DNA of 64,000 bases from Nocardioides antri (GTDB taxonomy: Bacteria; Actinomycetota; Actinomycetes; Propionibacteriales; Nocardioidaceae): positions 186,189 through 250,188 of the forward strand of contig NZ_VUJW01000001.1 in the NCBI RefSeq assembly GCF_008373765.1, written 5' to 3'. Below the pieces are notes generated by a model. It did no database searches. It was given only the letters and a program-made list of their open reading frames with translations, and was not told the origin of the DNA. This document shows, one piece after another, positions 61,278 to 64,000 of this stretch. Position numbers and translations under genes: made by a program. Within the stretch, counting starts at the first letter, position 1. Every line of letters begins with the position of its first letter.

Positions 61278-62213
61278 ATGGCCAGGGTGATCGTCGTCGG
61301 AGCCGGCGTCGTCGGCCTGACCAGCGCCGTACGCCTCGCCGAGGCCGGCCACCGGGTCGACGTGGTCGGACGCGACCTCCCGCACGAGACCACCTCGGCC
61401 GTCGCCGCCGCGCTCTGGTACCCCTACCTCGCCCTGCCGCAGGAGCGGGTCGCCGCCTGGGGAGCGCAGGCGTACGACGTCTTCACCGGTCTCGCGACGG
61501 ACCCCGCGACCGGTGTCCGGATGCTCCCCGGCACCGAGGTCTTCCGCACCATCGCCACCGATCCCTGGTGGCGCGGCGCAGTGCCGGCGCTGCGCCGGGT
61601 GACTCCCACCGACGGCCTCCCGCCCGGCTACGTCGACGGCTGGGCCTTCGTGGCGCCGGTCGTCGACATGCCGGTCTACCTGGCTTGGCTGGTCGCGCGG
61701 CTCGAGGCCCTCGGCGGCACCCTCACCCGGCTCAACCTCGCCGCGCTGCCGACGACCGGAGGCGCGGGCGCCGACGTGGTCGTCGACTGCGCCGGTCTGG
61801 GGACCCGGCTGCTCGCCGCGGACCAGACCGTCGTGCCGGTCCGCGGCCAGGTCGTGGTCGTCGAGCAGATCGGCCTCGAGGAGTGGTGGCTGGCCGGCGA
61901 GGAGGGGGCGCCGACGTACGTCGTCCCGCGGCGTGACGAGATCATCCTCGGCGGCACGGAGGAGCACGGCGAGTGGAGCCGCACCCCGGATCCCGCCACT
62001 GCCCGGCTCATCGTCGAGCGCGCCACCGCGCTGGTGCCGCCCCTCGGTGGGGCCAAGGTGCTGGGGCACAAGGTCGGCCTGCGCCCGGCCCGGCCGTCGG
62101 TCCGGCTCGAGCGGGAGGGCGACGTCGTGCACTGCTACGGCCACGGCGGCGCGGGGGTGACGCTCAGCTGGGGCTGCGCGGACGAGGTCGCGGCCCTCGT
62201 CGGAGCAGGCTGA
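61278..62213 (+). CDS. D-amino acid oxidase (FAD-dependent)
   Basis: 311 residues from ATG 61278 with GGAG seven bases upstream. The FAD motif VIVVGAGVVGLTSAVRLAEAG opens the protein; ALWYPYLALP, VDCAGLGTRLL and GHGGAGVTLSWGCADEV are D-amino acid oxidase signatures. It turns D-amino acids into 2-oxo acids, ammonia and hydrogen peroxide. Close spacing after ferritin may mean co-transcription: a peroxide producer next to an iron store. Confidence 0.88.
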   Translation: MARVIVVGAGVVGLTSAVRLAEAGHRVDVVGRDLPHETTSAVAAALWYPYLALPQERVAAWGAQAYDVFTGLATDPATGVRMLPGTEVFRTIATDPWWRGAVPALRRVTPTDGLPPGYVDGWAFVAPVVDMPVYLAWLVARLEALGGTLTRLNLAALPTTGGAGADVVVDCAGLGTRLLAADQTVVPVRGQVVVVEQIGLEEWWLAGEEGAPTYVVPRRDEIILGGTEEHGEWSRTPDPATARLIVERATALVPPLGGAKVLGHKVGLRPARPSVRLEREGDVVHCYGHGGAGVTLSWGCADEVAALVGAG

Positions 62214-62214
62214 C

Positions 62215-62556
62215 TCAGCCGGGCGCGGGCGCGTCCCGGACGGGCACCGGGATCGCCTTCACGACCGCGTCGAGCGCGAGCGGCCCGTAGATGTGGGGAA
62301 AGGTCTCCGTCGCCCCCGGAGGCCGCTCCTCGAGGACGGGTACGTCGAGCCGGTCGGTGTCGATCTGGAGCAGCAGCAGCGGCTCGGCCACATCGGCGTA
62401 GAAGGCGTCGCGCACCGCCGGCCACTGGTCGCCGCGGCTGGCGTGGATGAAGCCCTCCTGGGCGAGGGTCCGCCCGCGGGTCGAGATCGTGTAGGCGCCG
62501 GCCTCCTGGGCAGCCGCCCAGTCCGAGGCGAGGGCGAGGTGGAAGATCGTGGCCAT
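62215..62556 (-). CDS. DUF952 family protein
   Basis: 113 residues from ATG 62556 with GAGGAGG upstream. TIFHLALASDWAAA, EGFIHASRGDQ and FPHIYGPLALDAVV are the DUF952 hallmarks. These small proteins have a fold related to ADP-ribosyl-type enzymes, but no activity is established. It converges on the D-amino acid oxidase gene with one base between stops. Confidence 0.88.
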   Translation of the reverse strand: MATIFHLALASDWAAAQEAGAYTISTRGRTLAQEGFIHASRGDQWPAVRDAFYADVAEPLLLLQIDTDRLDVPVLEERPPGATETFPHIYGPLALDAVVKAIPVPVRDAPAPG

Positions 62557-62600
62557 CGTGGACCCATCCTCCTCAGCGGGCGGATCGCCCGGGCCGTCAC

Positions 62601-63536
62601 CTACCTCAGGACGTAGACCATGAAGGCCAGGGAGTGACGGCCGCCGAGCGCCGTGCTGCCCTGCGCATCGCGCTTCTGCGAGTCGTCGTGGAGATAGGCA
62701 CTGTGGCGGTAGCACGGGTCGGTGTACACGACCCTGACGCCGGCGACGGCGGTGGCCGACCCGGTCGGGATGGCGTCGCAGGGGACGGTCGAGAGCCCGC
62801 TGATCAGCTCGCCCCGGGTGGCCATCGCCCACCACTTGGTGCCGCGCACTCCCTGCGGAGCCCGGTTCTTCTGGAGGTTGGCGAGGAATCGTGATCCCGG
62901 GGTCATCTCGGCGCACTGGGTGGTCTCCTTGCAGGAGGTGTCCGCCCAGCCCTTGTGGGGGGTCGAGATCGTCAGCACGACGGGCACGTCGATCTTGCCG
63001 GGGAAGCGCGGGTCGCCCGCCTGCACCCGGCGCAGCGCCTCCCGGATGACGAGCCCGCCCATGGAGTGGCCCACGGCCCGGACCGGCCGGCCCTTCCGGG
63101 TGAACTGGTTGTGGATGAACCACGCCAGGTCCTGGGCGATCCGGGTGATCGGTGTGTCGCTCGAGTGGCCGGCGCGGAGCTTCTGGATGCCGGAGGTCTT
63201 CGTGACGGGGTAGTTGGTCCCCGGCCCGGAGCCGGTGATGTCGACGCCCCCTCGGTCACAGCTGTAGTAGCTGACCGGGATGACGTCGGCAGGCGCAACC
63301 CCGGCCCGCGAGGTGAGCTGGGTCGTCGCGTTGCCCCAGTAGGTGTCGAGGTTGATGCCCTGGCAGCCGCCCGGGCGGTTGTTGTAGCCGTGGACGAGCA
63401 TGACCGGTGCGCGGCTCGCAGCGGCGGCCGCAGCCGTGCTCCTCGAGGGGGACAGCTGGTCCGACAGGGAGAGGAGGCTGAACAGCAGGAGCAGTGCGAC
63501 GGCGCCGGCGGCAGGTCGTCTTCTCGATGTCCTCAC
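62601..63536 (-). CDS. Secreted lipase-like alpha/beta hydrolase
   Basis: 311 residues from GTG 63536. Signal peptide with RRR, a hydrophobic core (AVALLLLFSLLSL) and an Ala-rich cleavage region near residue 42. Nucleophile Ser in AVGHSMGGLVIREAL, oxyanion segment VMLVHGYNNRPGG, and His probably in YRHSAYLHDD. Cysteines in pairs suggest disulfides outside the cell. It resembles lipases/esterases of actinomycetes; the substrate is unknown. Confidence 0.83.
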   Translation of the reverse strand: MRTSRRRPAAGAVALLLLFSLLSLSDQLSPSRSTAAAAAASRAPVMLVHGYNNRPGGCQGINLDTYWGNATTQLTSRAGVAPADVIPVSYYSCDRGGVDITGSGPGTNYPVTKTSGIQKLRAGHSSDTPITRIAQDLAWFIHNQFTRKGRPVRAVGHSMGGLVIREALRRVQAGDPRFPGKIDVPVVLTISTPHKGWADTSCKETTQCAEMTPGSRFLANLQKNRAPQGVRGTKWWAMATRGELISGLSTVPCDAIPTGSATAVAGVRVVYTDPCYRHSAYLHDDSQKRDAQGSTALGGRHSLAFMVYVLR

Positions 63537-63576
63537 ACAACCGACAACGCCGGTGTGCCGTCCGCCGTTACGTCCG

Positions 63577-64000
63577 CTAGAAGAGCCGGTCGGTCGGATC
63601 GTCCAGGCCGCGGAGCGCGTCGTAGTCGACGAGGGCGCAGGTGATCCCCCGGTCGCCGGCGAGGACCCGCGCCTGCGGCTTGATCTCCTGGGCGGCGAAG
63701 ATTCCGCGCACGGGCGCCAGCAATGGGTCGCGGTTGAGCAGCTCGAGGTAGCGGGTCAGCTGCTCGACCCCGTCGATCTCCCCGCGCCGCTTGATCTCGA
63801 CGGCCACGCTCACGCCGTCGGCGTCGCGGCACATCAGGTCGACCGGGCCGATCGCGGTGGGGTACTCGCGTCGTACCAGCGACAGCCCGGGCATCAGCGT
63901 CGCGGGGTGCTCGGCCAGCAGCTCCTGGAGGTGCTTCTCGACACCGTCCTTCTGCAGGCCGGGGTCGACGCCGAGCTCGTGGTTGGAGTCGTGGTGGATC
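63577..64000 (-). CDS. nucS: Endonuclease NucS, C-terminal part (cut by window end)
   Basis: The last 140 codons of a minus-strand gene that enters from beyond 64000. [20 protein letters not shown], the nuclease motif AIGPVDLMC...[25 protein letters not shown] (given in parts; catalytic Asp, Glu and Lys) and the C-terminal RLF closely match mycobacterial NucS. NucS cuts mismatched DNA and provides the non-canonical mismatch repair of actinobacteria lacking MutS/MutL. The C-terminal RLF motif binds the sliding clamp in relatives. The N-terminal DNA-binding domain is outside the window. Confidence 0.93.
   Translation of the reverse strand, partial: IHHDSNHELGVDPGLQKDGVEKHLQELLAEHPATLMPGLSLVRREYPTAIGPVDLMCRDADGVSVAVEIKRRGEIDGVEQLTRYLELLNRDPLLAPVRGIFAAQEIKPQARVLAGDRGITCALVDYDALRGLDDPTDRLF

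Overview
The window is high-GC DNA from an actinomycete. The marker genes (WhiB1, PdtaS, UsfX/SigF, Kgd, NucS, Ni-SOD with its protease) and the gene order argS-lysA-hom-thrC-thrB-rho-rpmE-prfA-prmC-tsaC-wecA-atpBEFHAGDC resemble Mycobacterium and its relatives. The small accessory families (DUF6104, DUF2785, meaA) suggest a Nocardioides-like member of the Propionibacteriales. The genus is an inference. I see no insertion sequence, prophage, CRISPR array, rRNA or integron, so this is core chromosome. One tRNA gene is present. No gene-free stretch exceeds about 220 bases; the longest are 9448-9664, 4493-4706 and 36755-36951.

Layout. 1-5102: a thioesterase-like fragment, a TPP-dependent acetolactate synthase-like enzyme, a DUF2785 protein, the histidine kinase PdtaS, WhiB1 and a small membrane protein. 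5123-7173: sodN, rsbW and sigF read as one overlapping minus-strand unit, with the Ni-SOD maturation protease gene divergent. 7248-14499: malic enzyme, an alcohol dehydrogenase-like protein, a DHA2 drug exporter, and a TetR gene divergent from a ferredoxin reductase/fatty acid desaturase pair. 14507-20332: a complete fructose phosphotransferase locus (ptsI divergent from fruR-fruK-fruA-ptsH). 20329-24581: two proteins of unknown role, then a TetR/MMPL exporter pair. 24578-30182: a DUF6104 protein, 2-oxoglutarate decarboxylase/dehydrogenase, a lipoprotein and an LCP-family protein. 30197-43007: tRNA-Arg, argS, lysine and threonine synthesis, rho, rpmE, prfA, prmC, tsaC and a WecA-like transferase. 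43089-51346: the F1Fo ATP synthase operon. 51359-64000: a SWI2/SNF2 ATPase, a lytic transglycosylase, PduO, a STAS protein, MeaA, an ArsC-like protein, two secreted hydrolases, an iron-storage cluster, a D-amino acid oxidase, DUF952 and NucS (cut by the window end).

How the parts fit. Three modules look coherent. (1) The oxidative/general stress module: Ni-SOD is translationally coupled to the anti-sigma factor RsbW, which is followed by SigF; 50 kb away a STAS (anti-anti-sigma) gene carries a SigF-type promoter, which could close a loop. (2) The B12 module: the adenosyltransferase PduO sits next to the B12-dependent mutase MeaA. (3) The iron module: a DtxR/IdeR-like box lies in front of an uncharacterised 66-residue Cys-rich basic protein and a ferritin.

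Regulatory reading. Thirteen genes have a TANNNT hexamer ending exactly 6 or 7 bases before the start codon, the arrangement expected for leaderless mRNAs; this also settles several starts (pdtaS, ptsI, arsC). Two near-identical CRP-type sites lie upstream of whiB1 and of the ATP synthase operon. The desaturase/TetR intergenic region carries two copies of one 16-bp operator-like sequence.
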